From contig CBDAQB010000001.1 of the NCBI GenBank assembly GCA_965198825.1, positions 496,001-560,000 on the forward strand: DNA of 64,000 bases, given 5' to 3'. The notes under the pieces were generated by a model. That model was not told the origin of the DNA, made no database searches, and was given only the letters and a program-made list of their open reading frames with translations. The translations under genes and the position numbers were made by a program. This stretch comes from BOG-908 sp965198825 (lineage in GTDB: Bacteria; Pseudomonadota; Alphaproteobacteria; Acetobacterales; Acetobacteraceae). The stretch's first letter is position 1; each line of letters opens with the position of its first letter. Shown here one piece after another: positions 18,201 to 25,654 of this stretch.

Positions 18201-18234
18201 CGAAGGCGGCGGCTCCAGTCTACCGGCTTCCTAA
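15217..18234 (+). CDS. CHAT-domain lipoprotein with TPR-like repeats
   Basis: A 1005-aa protein. The N-terminus has a lipobox (AFLAGC, Cys17) predicting a lipid anchor, so the protein is probably periplasmic, attached to the inner or outer membrane. Residues ~190-560 are helical repeats of TPR type (for example GNYAGAESAYRAVAALQ and GRYDEALVWLRRAEAAY). The C-terminal ~330 residues are a CHAT (caspase HetF Associated with TPRs) domain with the catalytic His in HFATHA (H849) and Cys in LSACNTG (C900). CHAT domains are caspase-like Cys peptidases. The ATG overlaps the tpsA stop by one base, so the gene is translationally coupled to the secretion system. Processing or control of the exoprotein is inference. 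Confidence 0.88.
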   Translation: MIRRFAAAFCAAFLAGCASPPEAAYVGTAPSAAPVKLGTNAVGEACTQNARAGEGTAVIYCGAWEQPSARIVSSDAPGGDSLAALASGSSWRLGLDRRVMCGTPEPASVLGSQALLLRCTRRAGGWPHVALVTEAGGRAWYADGVASALPAMERGIGVLSGRLSAETAAQTSVSAGLAAQRLASEAASSSDLSQYERLMTAANYANLAGNYAGAESAYRAVAALQARVIGPYAPALSRTQASEALQLSNQGRNEEAEVLFARAEASARAPGQNDAAALPLVWHYRGLHLLNRGRYDEALVWLRRAEAAYAALLPPSALTTGRVSLARASASGLQDAMDSRELLEDETDRSAIYGVIEVRRAEAVTLRRLGRVAESDRAAASAVALLEARGLVDNQRLAGRVFRTDAMVAAADQRASDALSRLQTASRAMSRGLPGSVTYAETGLLLAARQADAGQANAALASCNAATRVLREADAGVEPALIQSCLRVMAAQAGADPAAAYAHMFEVAQLAQGTTTSLEIAKASARLAESARDPRIGRLIRAHDDANGLLADLYAARDRRAAAQQPADPALDKQIAAAEASQAENDTALQAAAPNYGQLVQHLVSAHDVLAALHPGEVFVSTMLGPDDGWVFLLRDGAVTASPVAGGQPRIAALVRRVRASLDAEVSPPPPFDAAAAHELYDAIFGGVSSGMQGATSLTVAPSGPLLSVPFALLLTGPAAAGAQPASLADAPWLIRKMVVAHVPAPANFVTLRRLASNRQANAPWFGFGNFKPVSAAQALASFPPATCGDSASLIAGLPPLPGAVRELDAARKLTGGNPADELLGQAFTAAAVLKTPLKSYKILHFATHAILPTDLKCQGEPALVTSAPAGAHDASGALLTASQVAGMDLDADAVVLSACNTGGPAGSAAGESLTGLARSFFYAGAKSLLVTHWAVNDRMTAFLVALSLAKTTSDPGLGMAGALAYAQRRVLADAHGEMAFTAHPFFWAPIASIGEGGGSSLPAS

Positions 18235-18263
18235 TACCAACAAGCAGTGCTCGATGGTCATGA

Positions 18264-18395
18264 AAAGAAAGCGTGTTCTTTTTTGAAAAAAAGAACCAAA
18301 AAACTTTTTCGTCTTGGGACCGAGGTCGTGGGAATACCCTGCCCAAGATCAAAAAGTTTTTTGCTTCTTTTTTTCAAAAAAGAAGTGCTTTCTTT
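18264..18395. repeat. Inverted-repeat element, copy 1
   Basis: Two ~54-bp arms in inverted orientation, nearly identical, enclose a ~23-bp centre. Each arm contains a near-palindrome of the form ttcttttttgaaaaaaagaa followed by a caaaaaactttt segment, so each arm can also fold alone. The copy lies between the CHAT gene stop (18234) and the glycosyltransferase start (18408). It likely terminates the tps operon (inference). An ATG inside it opens a false 45-codon 5' extension of the glycosyltransferase. Confidence 0.9.
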
Positions 18396-18407
18396 CTCCT
18401 TACTCCG

Positions 18408-19205
18408 ATGAAAAGCTTTCTCAAAACCTACGCTGATGCACACACTGACCTCCAGGCGCCCGCGGATGTGAGTGTGATTATCCCAACGATCCTGCGCCCA
18501 ACGCTAAAGGACTCGTTGCGATCAATCTACGCACAGGATTTCGCGGGCAAAGTGCAAATTCTGCTGGGCATAGACAAGCTGGCGCATGACCTCGCCTCGC
18601 TCGATTCACTGGCCGTGGGGCGGCCCTCCAACGTCATCTTGCAAGTGTTTTATCCCGGCTACTCAACCTCCTCGCGCCACGGCGGAATCACAGCCTCTGC
18701 CGATTGCGGCGCGCTCCGCTGCCTGCTGAGCTATCTCGCAAACAGCCCCGCGATCGCCTATCTCGACGACGACAACTGGTGGCGTCCTGATCATCTGCGC
18801 CTTCTGCACAAGGCACTTGACCACGCGGACTGGGCGTTCAGTCTGCGCTGGTTTGTGCACCCTGAAACGCTGCAGCCTATCTGCGTCGACGAGTGGGAGT
18901 CGGTCGGCCCAGGGCGCGGCGTTTTCAACGATCAATACCAAGGCTGGGTAGATCCGAATTGCCTGATGCTGAACCGGGTGACCTGCCAACGCATCTTGCA
19001 TCTCTGGTGCGAGCCGCTGCCGGACGATCCGCACCGCACCACTGGCGATCGCACAATCTACCAGGCACTGGCAAATGCTTTCACGGGCGCAGGGATCGGT
19101 CAGCCGACTGTCTTCTACACGCTCAACGCAAGCGATGGCCGGCATGCCATGCGCGTTCGGGCTCTTGGCATCGCCTATGAGCGAGCCGGCACAGTGCGTC
19201 GGTAG
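18408..19205 (+). CDS. GT2-like glycosyltransferase
   Basis: A 265-aa protein with a GT-A type N-terminus (DVSVIIPTILRPTLKDSLRSI) and an acidic YLDDDNWW motif near residues 118-125, which fits the metal/nucleotide-sugar binding DxD. WVDPNCLMLNR and TGDRTIYQAL fit the acceptor half of the fold. It would transfer a sugar from a nucleotide donor; neither donor nor acceptor is deducible. There is no membrane segment. The ATG at 18408 follows repeat copy 1 directly; the frame is open back to 18273 but that part is repeat-encoded. No other glycan gene is adjacent. Glycosylation of the upstream exoprotein is a speculation based only on position. Confidence 0.72.
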   Translation: MKSFLKTYADAHTDLQAPADVSVIIPTILRPTLKDSLRSIYAQDFAGKVQILLGIDKLAHDLASLDSLAVGRPSNVILQVFYPGYSTSSRHGGITASADCGALRCLLSYLANSPAIAYLDDDNWWRPDHLRLLHKALDHADWAFSLRWFVHPETLQPICVDEWESVGPGRGVFNDQYQGWVDPNCLMLNRVTCQRILHLWCEPLPDDPHRTTGDRTIYQALANAFTGAGIGQPTVFYTLNASDGRHAMRVRALGIAYERAGTVRR

Positions 19206-19374
19206 CAGCCGCGAGTATCTGACTGCGCCAGCCTAACGACAACAAGGCAGCGCACGGACAAGCACGCGTTAACGGCGGCTGAGAACGCACAAGGGCAAGT
19301 TCATCAAGACCCTTAAAAGTTCCTCAACCTCTCCATGACAGGTTGAACATCTCCAGGCAGATATTAGGACGAGT

Positions 19375-21387
19375 ATGCTCTCGCTCAAAAACAGCAGCGT
19401 TCGCTCCAAGATGCTGGGCAGCTTCGCTCTGATGTTCTGCCTCACCTCTGGGCTTGGCTTGTTCTCCATCGATCGTCTGATCCTGGTGAACAATGCAGCG
19501 GACAGGATCCGGACGGATGTGCTGCCTTCCACGGTGGCACTCGGCGAACTTGGGACAACAATGACGCGCTATCGCCAGCTGCAAGCCTCGGTCATGATGG
19601 TGTCGGCTGCCGATAGAGACGCCGAGACACAGCTGCTGGATGAGGACCGTGCCCTAGTCGAAAAGGCTCTTGCCCGCTACCAGCTGACAATCTCGCCCGG
19701 CGCCGAAGTCGAATTGGCCGCCACGATCAACCAGCAGTGGGCTGCGTATCTGTCCCAGAGCGAAAAGCTCGCGAGCCTGACTGCCGCGAACAGGAGCCAG
19801 GACGAGGCTGCACTCTACCTGGGTCAGATGCGCGAAACCTACAAACTCCTCTACAAAGCCGTCTTCGACGACATGCAGTTGACCTTAGCCGACGGCACTA
19901 CGGCAGCCAACGAAAGTGTAGCGGCGGGTGCCCAGGGAAGGACTTTGATCATTGGCGGGATGGTCCTTGCCGCATTGTTATGCCTGGCAATTTGCTACTT
20001 TCTCTTTCGTACAGTCGTGCAGCCAGTCGTCTTGCTGACTGCGACGATGCGCAGGCTCGCAAACGGCGACAACGCGGTTGACGTGCCCGCCGTTGGCCGC
20101 AAGGACGAGATCGGCGCAATGGCTGCCTCGGTTCAGGTCTTCAAGGATTCGGCGATTGCCAAGCTGCTTCTCGAAGAAGAGGCGCAAGCCTCGCGCTTCC
20201 GCGTGGAGGATCAGCGCCGGCAAACAGAGGCTGCACGCCAACAAGTGGCGCATGCGCAGGCGGAGGTTTTCGCGGCCATCGGAAGTGGCCTTGAATCGCT
20301 GTCGCAAGGTGACCTGTCCACATCTCTGCAGAGCCCGTTCCCGGAGGAATACGAGAACATCCGCGCCAACTTCAATCGCGCGACGGCCGAACTGCGTCAG
20401 CTCATCATTGGCATCGTTGTCAATACCGGCGCGATCCGCTCAGGCACCGGCGAGCTCGCTCAGGCTGCGGATGACCTGTCGCAGCGTACCGAGCAGCAGG
20501 CAGCCAGCCTGGAGCAGACCGCAGCGGCTCTCGAGGAGATAACCGCCACGGTCCGCCGAACGGCAGAAGGTGCGAAGCAGGCAGGCGAAGTCGTCTCGAA
20601 GGCACGCGCTGATGCAGCACAATCGGAGACGGTCGTGCAGGGCACGGTGGCGGCGATGAGCGAAATCGAGCATTCCGCCCGCCAGATCAGCCAGATCATC
20701 GGCGTGATCGATGAGATAGCGTTTCAGACAAGCCTGCTTGCGTTGAATGCCGGCGTGGAAGCTGCGAGGGCCGGCGACGCCGGCCGGGGCTTTGCAGTCG
20801 TGGCGCAGGAAGTTCGAGCCCTGGCCCAGCGGTCTGCCGAGGCCGCCAAAGAGATCAAGGCTCTCATTTCCACTTCTACGCAGCAGGTCGGACGCGGCGT
20901 CGATCTCGTTGGCGAAACCGGGCGCTCGCTGAGCCGAATCATTGCGCAGGTGACAGAAATTAACACTGCCGTCACCGAAATCGCCCACGCTGCTAATGAG
21001 CAGGCAACCGGATTGGCAGAGGTGAATACCGCCATAACCGAGATGGACCGCGTGACGCAACAGAACGCAGCCATGGTCCAGCAGAGCACTGCGGCAGTCC
21101 GCATTTTAGCCCAAGAAACCGAGGAGTTGGTCGAGCTGACGGAGCGCTTCGAGCTAGGCTCGGCCCAACCAGCCTCACCTAAATCGCACCCACGCCGCGG
21201 TCGCGGCCTAGCTACCAGTGCTTCGTCGTCCGATGAGCAAGACCGCTCGGCCGACCGCCCCCCCTCCGGTGACCTTTCTGCCCGCAAGCCAGTCCGGCCC
21301 AACACTGTCGTCGCGATGAGAGTTGGCGGCAGGACGGGAGCGGCACGCAAGACAAAACCCGACGAGCAAGGTTGGGAAGAGTTCTGA
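19375..21387 (+). CDS. Methyl-accepting chemotaxis protein heading the che operon
   Basis: A 670-aa transmembrane chemoreceptor: TM1 at about residues 13-32, a periplasmic helical sensor, TM2 at about 188-213, a HAMP region after it, then a cytoplasmic coiled coil. The hairpin tip contains the near-invariant EAARAGDAGRGFAVVAQEVR. The C-terminus is GWEEF, resembling the xWxxF pentapeptide that docks CheR/CheB in enterobacterial receptors. It feeds CheA/CheW encoded downstream. It is first in an operon in the same order as the S. meliloti che operon, where this position is taken by a soluble receptor. The 169 bp upstream presumably hold the operon promoter; I see no clear consensus. Confidence 0.93.
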   Translation: MLSLKNSSVRSKMLGSFALMFCLTSGLGLFSIDRLILVNNAADRIRTDVLPSTVALGELGTTMTRYRQLQASVMMVSAADRDAETQLLDEDRALVEKALARYQLTISPGAEVELAATINQQWAAYLSQSEKLASLTAANRSQDEAALYLGQMRETYKLLYKAVFDDMQLTLADGTTAANESVAAGAQGRTLIIGGMVLAALLCLAICYFLFRTVVQPVVLLTATMRRLANGDNAVDVPAVGRKDEIGAMAASVQVFKDSAIAKLLLEEEAQASRFRVEDQRRQTEAARQQVAHAQAEVFAAIGSGLESLSQGDLSTSLQSPFPEEYENIRANFNRATAELRQLIIGIVVNTGAIRSGTGELAQAADDLSQRTEQQAASLEQTAAALEEITATVRRTAEGAKQAGEVVSKARADAAQSETVVQGTVAAMSEIEHSARQISQIIGVIDEIAFQTSLLALNAGVEAARAGDAGRGFAVVAQEVRALAQRSAEAAKEIKALISTSTQQVGRGVDLVGETGRSLSRIIAQVTEINTAVTEIAHAANEQATGLAEVNTAITEMDRVTQQNAAMVQQSTAAVRILAQETEELVELTERFELGSAQPASPKSHPRRGRGLATSASSSDEQDRSADRPPSGDLSARKPVRPNTVVAMRVGGRTGAARKTKPDEQGWEEF

Positions 21388-21425
21388 GGCTGACCGGATA
21401 CACGATCTGAAGCGGGAGGCCTGCC

Positions 21426-21731
21426 ATGGTTGAAGTGACTGAATCACCAGTGATGTCGCTGCATCTCAATGCAGTCCTGGACTTTGCCGCGGCCGGCAAT
21501 TTGCTCGCTGATCTCCAAGCAAGCCGAGGCTGCGACGTGACCCTCATTGCCTCCGATGTCCAGCGGGTTGGCGCGCAATGCATCCAGGTTCTCTTGTCCG
21601 CTCAGAAGACCTGGGCGGCTGATGAGGCCGTGTTCCGGCTGACCGAGCCCTCTGCCGAGTTTGTCGAAGGCGCAAGCTTGCTGGGTGCCGAAATCCTCGT
21701 TTCTGAAACCTCGCTGGAGACGTTTTCGTGA
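21426..21731 (+). CDS. cheS: STAS-domain chemotaxis protein, CheS-like
   Basis: A 101-aa STAS-fold protein (LNAVLDFAAAGNLLADLQ at residues ~13-30, then SDVQRVGAQCIQVLLSA). In S. meliloti the corresponding second gene of the che operon encodes CheS, a small protein that binds CheA and speeds CheY1 dephosphorylation. Position, size and fold match, so I call it CheS-like. The phosphorylatable Ser of anti-sigma antagonists is not evident: the equivalent loop reads SDVQRVGAQ. Its stop overlaps the GTG start of cheY by four bases, indicating translational coupling. Assignment rests on context and fold and not on alignment. Confidence 0.7.
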   Translation: MVEVTESPVMSLHLNAVLDFAAAGNLLADLQASRGCDVTLIASDVQRVGAQCIQVLLSAQKTWAADEAVFRLTEPSAEFVEGASLLGAEILVSETSLETFS

Positions 21732-22093
21732 GCCATACCATCCTCACCGTCGACGACTCCCGCAGCATGCGCGACCTCCTGAAACTCGCCTTGTCTAACG
21801 CTGGCTATCGTGTCGTGCAGGCCGAAGACGGAATACACGGGCTGGAGGTGCTGCAGTCCGAACAACCCGACGTCATCGTGACCGACATCAACATGCCGAG
21901 AATGGACGGGTTTGGCTTCATCGAAGCGGTTCGCGCGCATTGCACTCACCGCGGCGTGCCAATCCTGGTGCTGACAACCGAAGGTGATCTCGCAAAGAAG
22001 AATCGGGCGCGCGAAGCGGGCGCCACCGGTTGGATCGTGAAGCCCTTCAATCCGGTGAAGCTTGTCGATGCCATCCGCCGTGTAGCCGCTTAG
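21728..22093 (+). CDS. cheY: CheY-type response regulator (first copy)
   Basis: A 121-aa single-domain receiver. Acidic pocket D9-D10, phospho-acceptor D53 (VTDINMPRMDG), the Thr of VLTTEGD and Lys of IVKPF are all present. It accepts phosphate from CheA. With two CheY genes in the operon, one probably drives the flagellar switch and the other may serve as phosphate sink, as known for S. meliloti CheY2 and CheY1. By position this copy corresponds to CheY1 (the sink). The GTG start overlaps the upstream stop as GTGA. CheA follows after 14 bp. Confidence 0.93.
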   Translation: MSHTILTVDDSRSMRDLLKLALSNAGYRVVQAEDGIHGLEVLQSEQPDVIVTDINMPRMDGFGFIEAVRAHCTHRGVPILVLTTEGDLAKKNRAREAGATGWIVKPFNPVKLVDAIRRVAA

Positions 22094-22107
22094 GCAGGGG
22101 CGCACCA

Positions 22108-24297
22108 ATGGATCCGATGGAAGCGATACGTCAAACATTCTTCCAGGAATGTGAAGAGCAGCTCGCCGAACTTGAGAATGGCCTGATGGCTATCGATGGC
22201 GGGAATACCGATACCGACATCATCAATGCCGTCTTCCGGTCAGTGCATTCGATCAAAGGCGGAGCTGGCGCTTTCGGCCTCGAGGATTTGGTGCGGTTCG
22301 CCCATGTCTTCGAGACGACGCTGGACGAAGTGCGCGCTGGGCGGCTTCTCATCTGCAGCGACTTGCTCGCTGTGATGCTTCGCGCAGCAGACGGCCTGGC
22401 GGATTTGGTTCGGGCTGCGCGCGATGGCGGAACCGCGGACACGGCAAAGTGCGGCCTTCTCGCAGCGGAGCTACGGAAATTCGGAACCGCGGAACATCAC
22501 GATGGCGACGAGGAGACAGCAGCCGAGTCCGACGATGGCATGGATGGGCTGGGCTTCCAGCCTGTGCAGGTCCTGGCGGACGATCTTCTCCCCGAAACAC
22601 CGCCGACATCGATTTGGCATATTCGCTTCAAACCGTTTCCTGCGATGTACGCTAAAGCCAACGAAACTGGGCTTTTGCTGCGCGAGTTGAAGCGGCTGGG
22701 CGGATTGGAGGTGAGGCTCGATATCGCCGCGCTGCCGCTCCTGCAAGAGATTGAGGCAGACGGGGCCTACCTTGCCTGGGACCTCCAGCTCGACACTGAT
22801 GCCAATGAAGAAGCCATCCGCGAGATCTTCGACTTTGTCGTGGAAGATTGCGAGCTTGCGATCAGCTTGGCTACACCTCCTGGCAACTCGGACGGCAGCG
22901 CTGATCTCGACCTAGACCTCGACACGTTGCTGCAAAAGGTGAGGGACCAACCCGAAGAAGCCAGGCCGGACACGCCGGTTGCCCTGACGCCCTCTTCGCA
23001 CCCGGCGCCCGCGGCCGGTTCCGACAAGCAAGATCCGCATCTTGCCTCAGCCGGCAAAAAGTCGGCCGAGGGCAATGCGGCTACGCCCGCCTCCGCGACA
23101 ATTCGTGTCGATCTCGATCGCGTCGATCACCTGATCGATGTGGTGGGGGAATTGGTCATAAATCAGGCCATGCTCGCGCAACGCGTCACCGAGGCGGGTC
23201 TCGCGAGAGCTTCCAATGTGATCACGGCGCTGGATGAACTCGAGCAACTCACGCGCGACATTCAGGATAGCGTCATGGCGATCCGCGCGCAGCCCGTCAG
23301 CTCGGTCTTCCAGCGGATGCCACGGCTCGTCAGGGAAGTCGCCGCGTTGACCGGCAAGTCGGTCCGCTTGGTAACAGATGGCGAAGCGACCGAGGTCGAC
23401 AAGACCGTCATCGAACGCCTGGCAGATCCGCTAACACACATGATCCGCAACGCGATTGATCATGGTCTGGAATCGACGGAGCGCCGGATTGCCGTTGGCA
23501 AGCCGGCCGAAGGGGTAGTGCGGCTCTCTGCCCTTCATCGATCCGGGCGCATCGTCATCGAGGTGTCTGACGATGGCAGCGGCATCGACAGAACGCGCGT
23601 GAAAGAAATTGCCATCGAGCGTGGCCTGATCCCGCCAGACGTCGTTTTGTCTGATGAGGAAGCAGACAACCTGATCTTCCTGCCAGGTTTCTCGACAGCA
23701 GCCACGATATCCGATGTCTCTGGGCGCGGCGTGGGAATGGACGTGGTGAGGCGGTCCGTACAGCAGCTGGGAGGCCGCATCTCCATCGTGTCCAGGCCTG
23801 GGCTAGGTTGCACCTTCACGCTCAGCTTACCGCTTACCCTGGCAGTGCTGGACGGCATGGTGGTGACTGCAGGCAATCAGCCCCTCGTCATCCCCCTCAC
23901 CGCCATCATTGAAACGATGTTGCCGAAGACATCGGATGTGCATGAGCTTGTCGGCGACGCGCGTGTGATCGCCATACGGGAGAGGTTTCTGCCATTCGTC
24001 GATGTCGGCCAAGCGCTCGGGTATCGCGAGCAATCGATCGGATCTGGGGCAGGCGTCGCTCTGCTGGTTGAAAACGAAAGCGGAGACCGCGCAGCTCTGC
24101 AGGTCGATGCGATTCAGGGGCAACGTCAGGTGGTCATTAAGAGCTTAGAGGCAAACTGCGGCCGAGTACGCGGTATCGCAGCTGCGACGGTGCTCGGCGA
24201 TGGGCGTGTGGCACTCATCCTCGATGTCGACGCCATCTTTTCCGTAGTCCGCGCTGATAGTGCACGCGCCGAACCTAGTTATGCATTGGCAGGTTGA
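22108..24297 (+). CDS. cheA: Chemotaxis histidine kinase CheA
   Basis: A 729-aa kinase with the complete CheA layout. The Hpt domain carries phospho-His H47 in SVHSIKGGAGAFG. A CheY/CheB-binding region around residues 165-270 is followed by an acidic/Pro-rich linker. The dimerisation helices start near RVDHLIDVVGELVINQ, and the HATPase has its N box (HMIRNAIDHGLES), G1 box (SDDGSGID) and G2 box (SGRGVGMDVVR). A CheW-like C-terminal domain completes it. It autophosphorylates under receptor control and passes phosphate to CheY and CheB. The ATG at 22108 is preferred over an open upstream extension that overlaps cheY. CheW follows directly. Confidence 0.97.
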   Translation: MDPMEAIRQTFFQECEEQLAELENGLMAIDGGNTDTDIINAVFRSVHSIKGGAGAFGLEDLVRFAHVFETTLDEVRAGRLLICSDLLAVMLRAADGLADLVRAARDGGTADTAKCGLLAAELRKFGTAEHHDGDEETAAESDDGMDGLGFQPVQVLADDLLPETPPTSIWHIRFKPFPAMYAKANETGLLLRELKRLGGLEVRLDIAALPLLQEIEADGAYLAWDLQLDTDANEEAIREIFDFVVEDCELAISLATPPGNSDGSADLDLDLDTLLQKVRDQPEEARPDTPVALTPSSHPAPAAGSDKQDPHLASAGKKSAEGNAATPASATIRVDLDRVDHLIDVVGELVINQAMLAQRVTEAGLARASNVITALDELEQLTRDIQDSVMAIRAQPVSSVFQRMPRLVREVAALTGKSVRLVTDGEATEVDKTVIERLADPLTHMIRNAIDHGLESTERRIAVGKPAEGVVRLSALHRSGRIVIEVSDDGSGIDRTRVKEIAIERGLIPPDVVLSDEEADNLIFLPGFSTAATISDVSGRGVGMDVVRRSVQQLGGRISIVSRPGLGCTFTLSLPLTLAVLDGMVVTAGNQPLVIPLTAIIETMLPKTSDVHELVGDARVIAIRERFLPFVDVGQALGYREQSIGSGAGVALLVENESGDRAALQVDAIQGQRQVVIKSLEANCGRVRGIAAATVLGDGRVALILDVDAIFSVVRADSARAEPSYALAG

Positions 24298-24299
24298 AC

Positions 24300-24767
24300 A
24301 TGAGCGAACTTGAAACCGCCGGCGGTGTAGATCGCCGGAAACTGATCTGTCTCCGCATAGGGGAACAGGAGTTCTGCGTCGACATCATGGCAGTCCGCGA
24401 AATACGCGGCTGGACCGAGGCAACGGCACTTCCGCAGGCCCCAGCCTTCGTACGGGGCTTGATCAACCTGCGTGGCGTCGTGCTGCCAATCGTTGACTTG
24501 GCAGTGAGGTTCGGTCTCCCGCCATCAGGTGCCACAGCACGCAACGTGATTATTGTCGTTCAGATAGGAACCCAACAAGTTGGCCTACTCGTCGATGAAG
24601 TATCTGACATCCTGACTGCCACGGACGATTCAATCCAGCCGACGCCTGATCTCGGCTCCGACACAGCCAAGGAATTCGTGCGCGGACTCATAGCGATCGA
24701 CGGGCGGATGATTTGCCTCATCTCGCTCGATCATGTGCTGCCTGTCGCAGATCTAGAAGCGGCGTAA
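24300..24767 (+). CDS. cheW: Chemotaxis coupling protein CheW
   Basis: A 155-aa CheW-fold protein linking receptors to CheA. The conserved core is GEQEFCVDIMAVREIRG, then FVRGLINLRGVVLPIVDL and GLLVDEVSDIL. It begins at ATG 24300, two bases after the cheA stop; an alternative TTG at 24294 would overlap that stop and add only two residues. It ends 14 bp before cheR. Confidence 0.96.
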   Translation: MSELETAGGVDRRKLICLRIGEQEFCVDIMAVREIRGWTEATALPQAPAFVRGLINLRGVVLPIVDLAVRFGLPPSGATARNVIIVVQIGTQQVGLLVDEVSDILTATDDSIQPTPDLGSDTAKEFVRGLIAIDGRMICLISLDHVLPVADLEAA

Positions 24768-24781
24768 GGTGCACAGGGCCA

Positions 24782-25654
24782 ATGACCCATTCTGGCGAGC
24801 GTAGGTCGAGACTTGTAGACGGCGAGTACGTCTTAACGGCCACCGATTTTCGGCAGATTGCCGCCATTATGCAAGAAGATGCCGGTATTGCACTACCGGA
24901 GGAGAAGGCGACTCTCGTCTATTCGCGCCTCGTCAAGCGTGTTCGTGCGCTTGGGCTCAACAATTTCGAGGAGTATTGTGGCGTTGTTGCCGACCCGGAC
25001 GTTGGCGAACGTCGGGAGATGCTGGCGGCACTGACGACGAACGTCACGCGCTTCTTCCGCGAGCCTCATCACTTTGAACATTTGAAAACCAGAGTGTTGC
25101 CGCCATTGCTCGAGTCTGCTCGGCGCGGAGGTCGGGTCAGGCTGTGGTCCGCTGCTTGTTCCAGCGGACAAGAGCCCTACTCGATTGGGCTGACGCTCCT
25201 CTCCCTTATGCCTGATGCTGCACAATACGACATTCGCGTCTTGGCGACCGACATCGATCCCAACATGGTCGCGCAAGGGCACGCAGGACTCTACGGCAAA
25301 GCAGCGTTCGAAGGCGTTTCATCTGACATGCGCCGCTGGTTCGCTGCCACTGAACAAGACCTGGAAACCAAATGGTGCGCCGGCAATGAACTGCGCACGC
25401 TGATAACATTCCGCGAGTTGAACCTCATCGGGAGCTGGCCGATGCGGTGTCGATTTCACGCAATTTTCTGCCGCAACGTCGTCATCTATTTCAATGAAGA
25501 GACACAGGCAATGGTTTGGGGACGTTTCGCACCTATGATGGAAGCCGGCGGCGCGCTGTATATCGGCCATTCCGAGCGCGTGAGCGGACCAGTTGCAAGA
25601 CGTTTCCAGCCAGACGGGATCACCACCTACCGCCTCGTTGAAAGCGTCTCCTAG
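24782..25654 (+). CDS. cheR: Chemotaxis receptor methyltransferase CheR
   Basis: A 290-aa SAM-dependent methyltransferase acting on receptor glutamates. An N-terminal helical domain contains EKATLVYSRLVKRVRALG and TNVTRFFREPHHF. The SAM-binding domain has LWSAACSSGQEPYSIG, then ATDIDPNMV, and finally IFCRNVVIYFNEE with the family CRNVxIYF motif. The ATG at 24782 is chosen because the open frame upstream overlaps cheW and has no CheR character. Its stop shares one base with the cheB GTG start. Confidence 0.95.
   Translation: MTHSGERRSRLVDGEYVLTATDFRQIAAIMQEDAGIALPEEKATLVYSRLVKRVRALGLNNFEEYCGVVADPDVGERREMLAALTTNVTRFFREPHHFEHLKTRVLPPLLESARRGGRVRLWSAACSSGQEPYSIGLTLLSLMPDAAQYDIRVLATDIDPNMVAQGHAGLYGKAAFEGVSSDMRRWFAATEQDLETKWCAGNELRTLITFRELNLIGSWPMRCRFHAIFCRNVVIYFNEETQAMVWGRFAPMMEAGGALYIGHSERVSGPVARRFQPDGITTYRLVESVS

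Noticed and set aside
18264..18395. Inverted-repeat element considered as an insertion sequence
   Set aside because: It is only ~130 bp, holds no transposase, and no target-site duplication could be confirmed by eye.
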